Shown here piece by piece: positions 8,243 to 16,323 of a stretch of DNA of 58,301 bases; position 1 is the first letter of the stretch, and the number at the start of each line of letters is the position of its first letter. The position numbers and the translations under genes were made by a program. The stretch covers positions 1-58,301 of the forward strand of contig LJSU01000018.1 of NCBI GenBank assembly GCA_001314705.1, in the 5' to 3' direction. Origin of the DNA: Rhodobacteraceae bacterium HLUCCO07 (lineage in GTDB: Bacteria > Pseudomonadota > Alphaproteobacteria > Rhodobacterales > Rhodobacteraceae). The notes under the pieces were generated by a model that was not told the origin of the DNA, did not search any database, and saw only the letters and a program-made list of their open reading frames with translations.

Positions 8243-8884
8243 ATGTCCATGACATTCAAACTGGGCGCGACCGTGACAGGTCTGCTTCTTGCATCCTCTG
8301 CTTTTGCTGAAACATCGGCAACGGCCTTCACCGATCTGAATCTGCGTGCGGGTCCGGGTGTGTCCCATGATATCGTCGGCGTGATCCCGGCCTCACAATC
8401 CGTGACGGTCGATGGCTGTCTCGAAGCCTCCAACTGGTGCCGTGTTAGCTATGGAGAAACGAACGGCTGGGCTTCGGGTGATTATCTGACGGCCATGGTT
8501 GCGTCACCGATCTATGCCAACCGCGAGCAGCTGGCCGTCGAGACCGTCACTTACGAGAAAGACCCTGATTCCGCGGTCGGCGGTAGCGTGACCGGCGCAC
8601 TTGCAGGTGCCATTCTTGGCGGCCCCGCCGGTGCAGTGATCGGTGCCGGTCTCGGTGCCGGTCTCGGATCGGCGGTTGCGCCGGATGAACGCGTCACGAC
8701 CTATGTGCGGGAAAACCCGGTCGATCCGGTCTATCTTGACGGCGAGGTCGTTGTCGGCGCGGGTATTCCCGAAGATGTAACGCTGGCCGAGGTTCCAGAG
8801 AGCGAATACCATTATGCCTATATCAATGGCACGCGGGTTCTGGTGGAACGTGAAAAGCGCCAGGTGGTTTATATCGTTCGGTGA
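8243..8884 (+). CDS. Secreted SH3 / DUF1236 domain protein
   Basis: 213 residues from an ATG preceded by AAGGGAAAA (the longer frame to 8177 is not used). Signal peptide about 1-21 ending SAFA. A bacterial SH3 domain follows (NLRAGPGVSHDIVGVIPA to GWASGDYL, about 30-85, two Cys). A Gly/Ala-rich glycine-zipper hydrophobic segment occupies about 115-150. The C-terminus matches DUF1236 (EYHYAYINGTRVLVE, then VVYIVR). Such proteins are periplasmic or envelope-associated; function is unknown, with SH3 domains generally binding cell-wall peptides. Confidence 0.85.
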   Translation: MSMTFKLGATVTGLLLASSAFAETSATAFTDLNLRAGPGVSHDIVGVIPASQSVTVDGCLEASNWCRVSYGETNGWASGDYLTAMVASPIYANREQLAVETVTYEKDPDSAVGGSVTGALAGAILGGPAGAVIGAGLGAGLGSAVAPDERVTTYVRENPVDPVYLDGEVVVGAGIPEDVTLAEVPESEYHYAYINGTRVLVEREKRQVVYIVR

Positions 8885-8936
8885 ACCTGCACCGCAGAAA
8901 GCCGGATCTGATAGTGCCGGATCTGCAATCTCGATG

Positions 8937-8972
8937 AAAGGCGGCCTGGTAAACCGGGCCGCCTTTTCCTTT
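8937..8972 (+). terminator. Intrinsic terminator after DUF1236 gene
   Basis: GGCGGCC pairs with GGGCCGCC across a TGGTAAACC-type loop and is followed by TTTTCCTTT. It lies about 55 nt after the stop codon and before the convergent OmpA gene. The flanking As on the left suggest it may also act on the opposite strand. Confidence 0.7.
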
Positions 8973-9026
8973 GCACGTGACCGCCGATGGCAATGGTGTC
9001 ACCACGCCCGCCCCGAGAGACGGCGT

Positions 9027-10619
9027 TCAGTATGGGCGCACCAGTGCCGTGATCCTTCGAACCGCAACGCGCCGGTTCAGGCGTTCGGCGTTCTGGGTCG
9101 GGATTTTCAGGAAACCCTCGCCGTATCCCTGAACGATGATGTTCTCGGCCGGGACACCGAAATATTCACTAAAGGCCAGAGCCACGGATTCTGCTCGTCG
9201 GTCCGACAAAAGCAGATTGTGACCCGGGCGACCGATCGCGTCGGTATGGCCCTCGACAAGAAACAACTCGGTGGGTTCATCGCGGATGAGGTCACGCATC
9301 AAGAGCCCCATATCGCGCAGTTGCTCCGCCTGCGCGGGGGGGATGGCCGAGGAGTTCGTCTCGAAGGTGATTCCGCCGAGATTGATCTCGGGTGCCAATG
9401 CACGCACTTCGACGATGTCACGGACCTGTCGCAGGCTGAAACTGCGACCGATGTCGCGCTGATCCACGGCAAGCAGGGCCTGCCGCAGCGCTTCGCGGTC
9501 ACTGGCGGTCTGGTAATCGACGGTTTGGCCTATCGGCGGTGGAAGATCGCGAATGACCACCGGCTGAACGTCGCGGGTGTCGTCGATCAGCAGGTATTCG
9601 CGACCGTCGGGTTCGACGCGCACACGCCGCAGCGCGCGGCCATTGGCATCGCGCTGCGTGACGATGGTGGTGCCATCGTCGCGGGTGACCACCGTTCGGG
9701 TCGATCCGTCGGCAAAGCGTTCGGTGCGCACTTCCGAACCGGGGGTGCGCAGCAAGGCGTCATCATCTTTCAGCACACTGTAAGCGCCGTCATCGTCAAC
9801 CACGATCACCCTGTCACCGGTGCGCGATGCAACGCGCTGCCCGTTGGACAGAATCGCCCCGACCACGACCGCACCCAGTGCAAGCAGGCCCGCGCGCTCA
9901 AGATCGCTCATGCCGCTGTCACCCGTGGCGCTGGCTTCGGGGGCTTCCCCGTCGGTGTCGGGCGCGGAGTCTGACTGTTCCTCCTGGCTTTCGTCGCGAA
10001 ACTCTTCGCTGCTGGAACGGCTCGTCTGCTCGGTGAGAACCTCGGACGTTACTTCCTCCGGCGTGCCTGTTTCGGCTTCTGCACCGGCCGTGGTTGCCGC
10101 AGTTGCCGCGTCCGCAAGCGTGTCGGCCGCCGCTTGTGCGGCCGCATCGGCGTCCGCCTCGGCGGCTTCGCGGGCGGCTTCGTCGGCCTCATCTTGAGAC
10201 TCGGCCTCTGCCTCGGCCTCAACTTTGGCTGCTGCCTCCGCTTCTGCCTCCGCCTCGGCCTCCGCTTTGGCCTCTTCCTCGGCTTGCGCTTCTGCGTCAG
10301 CCTCTTCCTCGGCTTGCGCTTCTGCCTCAGCCTCTGTTGCCTGGGTTGGCGCAGGCTCGATCGCGTCGCCCGATTCGACAGCAGCTTCAAGCTTCTCGAT
10401 GAAAATCTCGCACTCCTGCGCATCGGATATCCCTGCTTCTGCACAGATTTCTTCGGGCGGGCGCGAAGCGGCCTGTTGGCGGAACCAACCCATCCCGCGC
10501 TGATCGCCGACTTCGCTCGATTGCTGGCCCTGGCCGGGCTGCGCGAGCACCGGAACAGGCTGAATCAACGAGAGCACGACCACGATGGCCGTAGTCGATC
10601 TGAGTGAGTTCTGTTTCAT
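9027..10619 (-). CDS. OmpA family outer-membrane protein with Ala/Glu-rich repeat
   Basis: 530 residues starting MKQNSLRST. Signal peptide about 1-26 (ending VLA). A short Cys-containing segment (EEICAEAGISDAQECE) leads to a long Ala/Glu/Asp low-complexity tract (about 90-190) dominated by EAEAEAEA-type repeats, probably helical. A hydrophobic segment LLALGAVVVGAIL (about 245) precedes a beta-rich region with RDDGTTIVTQRDANGRAL. The OmpA C-terminal domain follows (about 400-530, VEGHTDAIGRPGHNLLLSDR and NRRVAVRRI). It would span periplasm and envelope, anchoring to peptidoglycan. Similar OmpA proteins are common in roseobacters. Confidence 0.85.
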   Translation of the reverse strand: MKQNSLRSTTAIVVVLSLIQPVPVLAQPGQGQQSSEVGDQRGMGWFRQQAASRPPEEICAEAGISDAQECEIFIEKLEAAVESGDAIEPAPTQATEAEAEAQAEEEADAEAQAEEEAKAEAEAEAEAEAAAKVEAEAEAESQDEADEAAREAAEADADAAAQAAADTLADAATAATTAGAEAETGTPEEVTSEVLTEQTSRSSSEEFRDESQEEQSDSAPDTDGEAPEASATGDSGMSDLERAGLLALGAVVVGAILSNGQRVASRTGDRVIVVDDDGAYSVLKDDDALLRTPGSEVRTERFADGSTRTVVTRDDGTTIVTQRDANGRALRRVRVEPDGREYLLIDDTRDVQPVVIRDLPPPIGQTVDYQTASDREALRQALLAVDQRDIGRSFSLRQVRDIVEVRALAPEINLGGITFETNSSAIPPAQAEQLRDMGLLMRDLIRDEPTELFLVEGHTDAIGRPGHNLLLSDRRAESVALAFSEYFGVPAENIIVQGYGEGFLKIPTQNAERLNRRVAVRRITALVRPY

Positions 10620-10907
10620 GTCTGGGTCCAATTCGGGGTTTGAAAGCCTGAGGATGCGGTCATGATCGGGAAAGTGCCGGGCGCGTAGCTGGGCGGACGG
10701 CCGGTCCGTCAGCCGTCAGGGCGGCTGGTTCGATCCTTGAGGCAGGGTACGACGAATCGATCACGATCAGACTGATCAAGGTCAGTGTCGCAGCGGGGAA
10801 CCCAGATAGGCTGCTCTTGCGATGTCCGGACAGCGGACATTCCGCTTGCGGAAGGCTTGGCGGCATTCATCGCGAGCCCTCTTTCATCCCCTCAAAAGGA
10901 AAGCACA

Positions 10908-11120
10908 ATGTCTCAATCACGCATCATCGGTCTGGTCGTCCTCGCCATTGGCGGGGTGCTGTTGTTTTTCGCGTGGCGCGCATCAACGGCGCCAGTCGAG
11001 CAGGTGTCCGAGGCCCTGACCGGGCGCTTCACGGGCAATACGATGTGGTATCTGCTGGCTGGTATCGCTGGTGTTGTCGTTGGGGCCGCGATGCTCTTGC
11101 GCAATGCGCTGCGGGCGTAA
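10908..11120 (+). CDS. DUF3185 family small membrane protein
   Basis: 70 residues, start chosen at MSQSRIIG because AAGGAAAG precedes it. Two membrane helices (about 5-23 and 47-65) are separated by a polar loop SEALTGRFTGNTMWYLLAG, a pattern matching DUF3185 proteins. Short genes of this family recur in proteobacteria without known function. It stands alone on the plus strand, divergent from the OmpA gene, in a neighbourhood of stress-type small genes. Confidence 0.8.
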   Translation: MSQSRIIGLVVLAIGGVLLFFAWRASTAPVEQVSEALTGRFTGNTMWYLLAGIAGVVVGAAMLLRNALRA

Positions 11121-11230
11121 CGGATCGCTTTCGCGGCCCGGGATGAGCGCTCGAAGCTGACCTGTAGCCGGGTGGCCTGTCAGCACGCTGTCATGCTGGG
11201 GCTTGTGACCGTGCATGCATGACGATCACT

Positions 11231-11653
11231 TCAGTCTCCGGTTCCATCAGACCCAAAGATGAAGGTCTGCACCAGAAACAGAACCACCAGAAGCACGGCA
11301 AGGATCGGGCCGAACCCAAGCGCATTTGCACCCGCTGGCGGGGCGAGCCCCTGTGCGGTCTTCCGGTCCGGTGCCTTCGGGAGCAGGTCGACAAGCCGTG
11401 GAATGGTTGCGCCCGGATCGCGTCCAAGCGAGGGGACATCATAAAACCTGGCCAGCACCCCTCCCAGACGGCTGTACGCTCCCTCTCTGGACAGGGCAGC
11501 CAGGTCCGCGGCCTCGTCCCACGGGTCGAGCCCCAGACGCGCAAGCGCGGACAGGACACTGACGGTGTTCCCGGCCCGGTCCTGACCGAGATCGGCATAG
11601 AGGAAACCATCGAACGGGGTTCCCCCATTTCGGAGGTAATCCATCCTGGACAT
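11231..11653 (-). CDS. Hypothetical protein (140 aa) with C-terminal TM anchor
   Basis: 140 residues from an ATG with AAAGGACC upstream. The soluble N-terminal part (about 1-105) contains DPWDEAADLAALSREGAYSR and GATIPRLVDLLPKAP; a hydrophobic helix follows (about 112-132, GPILAVLLVVLFLVQTFIFG). Such layout suggests a tail-anchored inner-membrane protein. No family was recognised. It is convergent with the DUF3185 gene and shares no obvious operon. Confidence 0.65.
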   Translation of the reverse strand: MSRMDYLRNGGTPFDGFLYADLGQDRAGNTVSVLSALARLGLDPWDEAADLAALSREGAYSRLGGVLARFYDVPSLGRDPGATIPRLVDLLPKAPDRKTAQGLAPPAGANALGFGPILAVLLVVLFLVQTFIFGSDGTGD

Positions 11654-11861
11654 GCGTTTGGTCCTTTCGAGGGAACGTGGGGTTGCGCGTCCGGTCAGAA
11701 TGGAGCCGACCGGCGCGGGGAGCGTGATCGTTAAACCGCGCTCACGCCTTCATAGACCACCACGCCCGGTGTGCCGCTGATGCAGATCAGCGTGCCCCGG
11801 CCCAGGCCCGTTGCATCCCGGTGCTTGATCCCCCGCTAACACCGATCAGTATCAAGGGCGG
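11654..11861. other. Intergenic region upstream of the structured leader
   Basis: About 210 bases between the 140-residue protein gene and the nested inverted repeat. A minus-strand frame at 11731-11835 encodes sensible-looking residues but has no start codon. Nothing else was supported. Confidence 0.4.
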
Positions 11862-11950
11862 CTTGGGGTTGTAGAGTTCCAACCAAGTGCAAGGCCAGGC
11901 GCCGCCCGGCGAACGCGCGAGATTCCGCGCGGGCCTTGCATAACCCCAAG
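11862..11950 (+). promoter_or_regulatory. Nested inverted-repeat leader before the 63-aa protein / Mla operon
   Basis: Outer arms CTTGGGGTT (11862-11870) and AACCCCAAG (11942-11950) are perfect complements. Inner arms TGCAAGGCC (11888-11896) and GGCCTTGCA (11932-11940) are also perfect complements. Inside them lie a CGCGCG / CGCGCG pair around AGATTC and a GCCG/CGGC pair. The element ends 17 nt before the start of the 63-residue gene. It could be a 5' UTR RNA structure, an operator or a terminator of upstream transcription; no known riboswitch class was recognised. Confidence 0.5.
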
Positions 11951-11967
11951 TTCCAAGGAAACCGGAC

Positions 11968-12159
11968 ATGTCCCTTATCAACCTGATCATCACCCTCATT
12001 GTTGTCGGCGTTCTGCTGTGGCTGGTGAACACCTACATCCCGATGGATCGCAAGATCAAATCCATCCTGAACGTTGTCATCGTGATCGCGGTCATCCTGT
12101 GGCTTCTGAGCGCCCTGGGCTTTCTGGGCGACATAAACGGCATTCGGGTTGGCGACTGA
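11968..12159 (+). CDS. Thivi_2564-type small membrane protein (63 aa)
   Basis: 63 residues with two hydrophobic helices (about 3-22 and 34-53) linked by NTYIPMDRKIKSI, the recognisable signature of the Thivi_2564 family of small membrane proteins. The start has AAGGA upstream. It is just downstream of the nested inverted-repeat leader, and its last 11 nt overlap the TTG start of the STAS-MlaE gene, suggesting translational coupling. Function unknown. Confidence 0.8.
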   Translation: MSLINLIITLIVVGVLLWLVNTYIPMDRKIKSILNVVIVIAVILWLLSALGFLGDINGIRVGD

Positions 12160-13261
12160 GGCAACAGACCACGCCCCCCGGGCCATTGCCCTGGCCGGGC
12201 CCATAACCCTGGCTAGCCTACCGGACACCCGGACCCGCCTTGATGCGGCGCCACGGGGTGCGGTTCTTGACCTGTCCGCCGTGACGGCCCTTGATACCGC
12301 CGGGGCGTGGCTTGTCGCGCGCCACCGCGAGAACGCCCGGGACAACGGTCAAACGGCCACTGTCACCGGGGCAAGTGCTGCACAAACCCTGTTGCTCGAA
12401 ACCGTGGAAGCGGCAATGCCACCGGCGCAGGGGCGGCCTTCGCCGCGCCGATTGCACCATTCGGCAACCGATCTTCTGGCCGAACTGGGCACGGCTGTCA
12501 GCAGTCTTGCCGGTGGATTTGCGAATGCCTTCGGATTCCTGGGGCTTGTGGTCATGCGACTGGCATGGACGGTCCTGCGCCCGTCGCGGTTCCGTGTGAC
12601 GGCCCTTGTCCACCACATGCACCAGGCCGGGCTGAACGCGGTGCCCATCGTGGCCCTGATGGGATTCCTGATCGGGATCGTTCTGGCCTTTCAGGGAGCG
12701 TCGCAGCTTCGGCAATTCGGGGCCGAGGTCTTCGTCGTCGACCTGATTGCCATTTCGATCCTGCGCGAGCTGGGCATCCTTCTGACCGCGATCATCGTCG
12801 CCGGGCGGTCGGCATCGGCCTTCACCGCCTCGATCGGCGCCATGAAGATGCGCGAAGAGATCGACGCCATGCGCGTTCTGGGGCTTGATCCCATCGAACT
12901 TCTGGTTCTGCCGCGCGTGCTGGCGCTGGTGATCCTGCTGCCGGTTCTGGGGTTCATTGCCAACATGGCCGGGCTCATCGGCGGCGGGTTGATGGCGTGG
13001 ACCCAGCTGGGCATCTCGCCGGGGATGTTCCGCACCCAGCTTCTGAGCAACACGGACGTATCGCATCTGCTGATCGGCCTGTCCAGGGCACCCGTCTTTG
13101 CCGTGATCATCGGCCTGGTGGGGTGTCATCAGGGGATGCAGGTCGAGGGCAATTCGGAATCGCTCGGCTATCAGACCTCGCGCTCGGTCGTGGTGGCGAT
13201 CTTTCTGGTCATCGTCGTGGATGCGTTGTTCTCGATCTTCTTCGCGACATGGGGGATATGA
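12149..13261 (+). CDS. mlaE: STAS-MlaE fusion, lipid ABC transporter permease
   Basis: 370 residues from a TTG that overlaps the preceding gene. Residues about 10-95 form a STAS domain (LDLSAVTALDTAGAWLV), the counterpart of the separate MlaB subunit. Residues about 110-370 are the MlaE permease, with several membrane helices and the conserved SIGAMKMREEIDAMRVLGLD segment typical of MlaE/TGD1. In Gram-negatives MlaFEDB moves phospholipids between inner and outer membranes. The fusion explains the absence of a separate MlaB. It is followed by mlaF with overlapping stop and start codons. Confidence 0.93.
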   Translation: MATEATDHAPRAIALAGPITLASLPDTRTRLDAAPRGAVLDLSAVTALDTAGAWLVARHRENARDNGQTATVTGASAAQTLLLETVEAAMPPAQGRPSPRRLHHSATDLLAELGTAVSSLAGGFANAFGFLGLVVMRLAWTVLRPSRFRVTALVHHMHQAGLNAVPIVALMGFLIGIVLAFQGASQLRQFGAEVFVVDLIAISILRELGILLTAIIVAGRSASAFTASIGAMKMREEIDAMRVLGLDPIELLVLPRVLALVILLPVLGFIANMAGLIGGGLMAWTQLGISPGMFRTQLLSNTDVSHLLIGLSRAPVFAVIIGLVGCHQGMQVEGNSESLGYQTSRSVVVAIFLVIVVDALFSIFFATWGI

Positions 13262-14037
13262 TGACAGGAGAGCCGGTCATTTCCGTCCGCGACCTGACCA
13301 CGCGCTTTGGCGCGACGGTGGTGCATGACGGGCTGAACCTCGATGTGTTCCGCGGAGAGGTGCTGGGCGTGGTTGGCGGCTCGGGAACCGGCAAATCCGT
13401 GCTGCTGCGCAGCATCGTCGGTCTGAAACGGCCCAGCGCCGGGCAGATCACGGTTTTGGGCACCGATGTGCTGACCGCCGATCCGGCCCGCCTGCATGCC
13501 GTGCAGAACCGCTGGGGCGTCATGTTCCAGGACGGCGCGCTGTTTTCGTCGCTGACTGTCCGTGAAAATGTCGCGGCCCCGATGCGCGAGCGGCTGGGGA
13601 TCGACGCACAAACCCGCACGGCGCTGGCCGACCTGCGGATTGCGATGGTGGGCCTGCCCGCGACGGCGGGTGGCCTCTATCCATCCGAGTTGTCAGGTGG
13701 CATGCGCAAACGCGCCGGGCTGGCACGGGCGCTGGCGCTGGACCCCGAGATCGTGTTCCTGGACGAGCCGACCGCCGGCCTCGACCCGATTGGAGCCTCG
13801 GAATTCGATGCGCTCATCATCGCGCTGCAAAGGGCCCTCGGCCTCACGGTGTTTCTGGTCACGCATGACCTCGACACGCTCCACGCGACCTGTGACCGGA
13901 TCGCCGTGCTGGCCGGGGGCAAGGTGCTGGTTGCGGGCACCATGGCCGAGATGCTGCATGTCGAAGACCCCTGGGTTCATGCCTATTTCAATGGCCCCCG
14001 CGCACATGCCGCGCAGACAGCGGCGGGCGCGATCTGA
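13261..14037 (+). CDS. mlaF: MlaF-type ABC transporter ATPase
   Basis: 258 residues; ATGs at 13258 and 13261 are both in frame and the second is used. Walker A GGSGTGKS (about residue 41), Q-loop in FQDGALFSSLTV, signature LSGGMRKRAGLARAL, Walker B IVFLDEPTAGLDP and switch histidine in LVTHDLD are all intact. The GGMRKR form of the signature is typical of MlaF. It energises the STAS-MlaE permease encoded directly upstream with overlapping codons, and overlaps mlaD by one base downstream. Confidence 0.95.
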   Translation: MTGEPVISVRDLTTRFGATVVHDGLNLDVFRGEVLGVVGGSGTGKSVLLRSIVGLKRPSAGQITVLGTDVLTADPARLHAVQNRWGVMFQDGALFSSLTVRENVAAPMRERLGIDAQTRTALADLRIAMVGLPATAGGLYPSELSGGMRKRAGLARALALDPEIVFLDEPTAGLDPIGASEFDALIIALQRALGLTVFLVTHDLDTLHATCDRIAVLAGGKVLVAGTMAEMLHVEDPWVHAYFNGPRAHAAQTAAGAI

Positions 14038-14942
14038 TGGAAACGCGCGCTCGATACGTGCTTGTGGGGATCTTCACCCTTGCAAGCTTTCTGGCCGCTC
14101 TCGGGTTCGTCCTCTGGCTGGGCAAGGTGCAGCTTGACCGGACCTATGCCCAGTATGACATCGTCTTCGACACCGTCGCGGGGCTGGGGCAGGCCAGCGC
14201 GGTTCAGTATAACGGGTTCAACGTGGGCAAGGTCCTGACAATCGCGCTGGATCGCGACGATCCGGCGCTTGTGCGCGTGCGAATCGAGATCCTTGCCAGC
14301 ACCCCGATCCGTGTCGATACGGTGGCGACACTCGCATCGCAGGGTGTGACCGGTGTCGCCTTCGTGGCGCTCGAAGGCGGAAACGCGCGGGCCCCAAGGC
14401 TGGAACCCGTCCCACCGGCCGATGTGCCGGTGATCGCGTCGAGACCCTCGGTCTTGCAGGGCCTGATCGCCGATGCGCCCAATCTGCTGGCCGAGGCCAT
14501 CTTGCTGATGCGCGACATCCGGACGTTCACCACGCCGGAAAACGGCGCGGCCATCACCCAGATCCTGAAGAATGTGGAAGACGCGACCCTCCGGATCGAC
14601 GCCATGGCATCACGCACCGAAGCCTTCATGGCCCGTGCCGAAATAACACTCGCCCGGGCCGATGCCGCCCTCGTCGATGCGCAGGGCGCTTTTGCCGTCG
14701 CCAACACGGTCATCGCGGATGACATTCCGGGGATCGTGCGGCGCCTCGAAACCGCCGTGGACACCCTCGGCCGGTCGGCTGCGGGCTTCGAGACGTTTTC
14801 GCGAAACGGCCTGCCACAGTTCGGCGCCCTGGCCACGGAAGCGCGTGCGCTGGTGGCGAACATCAATGCGCTGACCAACAGGATTGCCGGCGACCCGGGA
14901 CGCTTCCTGCTGGGCGATCAGGCCCCGAGTTACAGGAGATGA
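14037..14942 (+). CDS. mlaD: MlaD/MCE-domain lipid transport protein
   Basis: 301 residues. A single N-terminal membrane helix (about 7-29) is followed by an MCE domain (about 38-120; VQYNGFNVGKVLTI, LASQGVTGVAFVALEGG). The remainder (about 130-290) is largely alpha-helical with Ala/Leu periodicity, longer than the 183-residue E. coli MlaD, and may extend toward the outer membrane as a tube-like helical region as in PqiB/YebT relatives. The start codon overlaps mlaF's stop by one base; the stop overlaps the lipoprotein start (ATGA). Confidence 0.9.
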   Translation: METRARYVLVGIFTLASFLAALGFVLWLGKVQLDRTYAQYDIVFDTVAGLGQASAVQYNGFNVGKVLTIALDRDDPALVRVRIEILASTPIRVDTVATLASQGVTGVAFVALEGGNARAPRLEPVPPADVPVIASRPSVLQGLIADAPNLLAEAILLMRDIRTFTTPENGAAITQILKNVEDATLRIDAMASRTEAFMARAEITLARADAALVDAQGAFAVANTVIADDIPGIVRRLETAVDTLGRSAAGFETFSRNGLPQFGALATEARALVANINALTNRIAGDPGRFLLGDQAPSYRR

Positions 14943-15565
14943 AACGAATGCAACCAATCCGACCCGTCCTGTTTGCGCTGGTGCTGTCGCTCATGTCGGG
15001 CTGCGGCGCCTTGAACGCCATATCGGATGCCAGCACCCCGATGGAGGCCTACACCCTGTCACCCGTCGGGGCCGGCACGACCGCGGCACCGGGCACCAGG
15101 CACCTGGTGGTCGAACTGCCAAGCTCGGCCGGTGCCCTGGCAAGCGACCGTATCCTGATCAAGCCGGTTCCGTTTCAGGCCCAGTATCTGCCGGATGGCA
15201 ACTGGTCGGAACCCGCCCCTGCACTGGTCCAAAGCTTGCTGGTCACATCGTTCCAGAACACGGGCGGTTTTCGGCTGGTCGGGCGCACCGGTGCCGGCCT
15301 GATGCCGGATTACACGCTGATGACCGAGTTGCAGGAATTTCACGCCGAACCCACGGGAACAAGCCCCGCGCCGCTGACGATCCGGATCAGCGTCATGATG
15401 ACGCTGATCCGCGAATCCGATCAACACATCGCTGCATCCCGCCGTTTCACCGCGACCGCCGTCGCTCCTTCGGATGACACGAACACCCTGGTCAGAGGCT
15501 TCGACAGCGCCATGCAGACAATTCTGCACGAGGCCGTCACCTGGACCCGCGCCCAGGTGCGATGA
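14939..15565 (+). CDS. ABC-type transport auxiliary lipoprotein (PqiC-like)
   Basis: 208 residues with a lipoprotein signal and lipobox LMSGC near residue 22, then a PqiC/LptE-like fold domain characteristic of auxiliary lipoproteins of MCE transporters (YTLSP, VVELPSSAGALASDRILI, GWxxE-like NWSEPAPALVQSLLV). These proteins sit at the outer membrane and pair with MlaD-type proteins in operons that lack periplasmic MlaC. The four-base overlap with mlaD supports co-translation. It ends the transporter operon; the next gene follows after about 200 nt. Confidence 0.85.
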   Translation: MKRMQPIRPVLFALVLSLMSGCGALNAISDASTPMEAYTLSPVGAGTTAAPGTRHLVVELPSSAGALASDRILIKPVPFQAQYLPDGNWSEPAPALVQSLLVTSFQNTGGFRLVGRTGAGLMPDYTLMTELQEFHAEPTGTSPAPLTIRISVMMTLIRESDQHIAASRRFTATAVAPSDDTNTLVRGFDSAMQTILHEAVTWTRAQVR

Positions 15566-15772
15566 AGGAATCGCGCTTCCCGCTTGCACCGCTTTCGACC
15601 AAGCGCCCCGTCCCGCTGTCTGGCTCAATAATCGCCCCCCTTCTAACCTCGATCAGTTTCCCGATGCCACGGGCAGGCTAGTGTCACCGCACATCACGTA
15701 GCCTCTAGCTCTTCTGGCGCGCCAACATCGCATCCTGCGCCAAGGCGCGTGCACATATGGGGGAAGCCGACG

Positions 15773-16090
15773 ATGGAGACCCGGACAACACGGTCGAAAC
15801 TGACCTTCTTGCATGACTTCACACTAACCGGGTCTGACGAACTGTTTCCGGCTGGCGAATATGACCTCGTGGTCGAGGAAGAGCGCCTGCAAGGGCTGAC
15901 ATTCGTGGCATACCGCCAGAAAGCCGCGTTCCTGCGGGTCGCCGGAAACCCACGCTCTGCGGGCCGAACGGAAATGCGCCCCGTTTCGAACGCAGACCTG
16001 AAACAGGCCCTCGGCCGTGATCACGATCCGGCTGCGGGTTCCACGATCACCACAGATACGCACACGGTTCCGCAAAAGGATATGACATGA
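15773..16090 (+). CDS. Hypothetical protein, PAGEYDL-motif family (paralogue C)
   Basis: 105 residues from METRTTRS, the ATG preceded by GGGGGAAG. An N-terminal beta block FLHDFTLTGSDELFPAGEYDL matches the first block of the proteins at 3350 and 16690, but the rest differs: LQGLTFVAYRQKAAFLRV and RTEMRPVSNADLKQAL, followed by a polar Thr-rich tail. No signal or membrane segment. It overlaps the next gene by four bases (ATGA), so the pair is probably co-translated. Function unknown. Confidence 0.7.
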   Translation: METRTTRSKLTFLHDFTLTGSDELFPAGEYDLVVEEERLQGLTFVAYRQKAAFLRVAGNPRSAGRTEMRPVSNADLKQALGRDHDPAAGSTITTDTHTVPQKDMT

Positions 16091-16299
16091 ATACCCCAGA
16101 ATGGCTGCCCCCCGGACTCACCGGCGCAGTGCTGGGCGGCATGGTCGTTGCCATCGTCGGCTTCACCGCAGGCGGCTGCACCACGAGCAGGCGCGATGCG
16201 CTGATGGCAACCGGCTGGGCCACCTTGCCCGAAATGTCATCGCCTGACCGCACTCTCGCAGCCGCGCGCCTGACGGCGCTCGACCTGCCAACCAGTTGA
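16087..16299 (+). CDS. Small single-span membrane protein (70 aa)
   Basis: 70 residues. One hydrophobic helix (about 10-32, GAVLGGMVVAIVGFTAGGC) with a Cys at its end followed by TTSRRDALMATGWATL. The Cys sits where a lipobox Cys would be, but the segment is late and the preceding residues AGG-C are only a loose lipobox, so an uncleaved membrane anchor is equally likely. Starts within the stop of paralogue C (ATGA overlap). No family recognised. Confidence 0.6.
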   Translation: MNTPEWLPPGLTGAVLGGMVVAIVGFTAGGCTTSRRDALMATGWATLPEMSSPDRTLAAARLTALDLPTS

Positions 16300-16323
16300 T
16301 CCCGACCCAAGCCGAGAGGACCG

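Noticed and set aside
10194-10400. Repeats of GCCTCGGC-type units as a DNA repeat or CRISPR-like array
   Set aside because: They are explained by the coding of the Ala/Glu-rich tract of the OmpA protein; no spacers or fixed unit length.
11731-11835. Minus-strand frame with sensible-looking residues (GLGRGTLICISGTPG)
   Set aside because: No start codon, 35 codons only, upstream TAG; may be a gene remnant but not supported.
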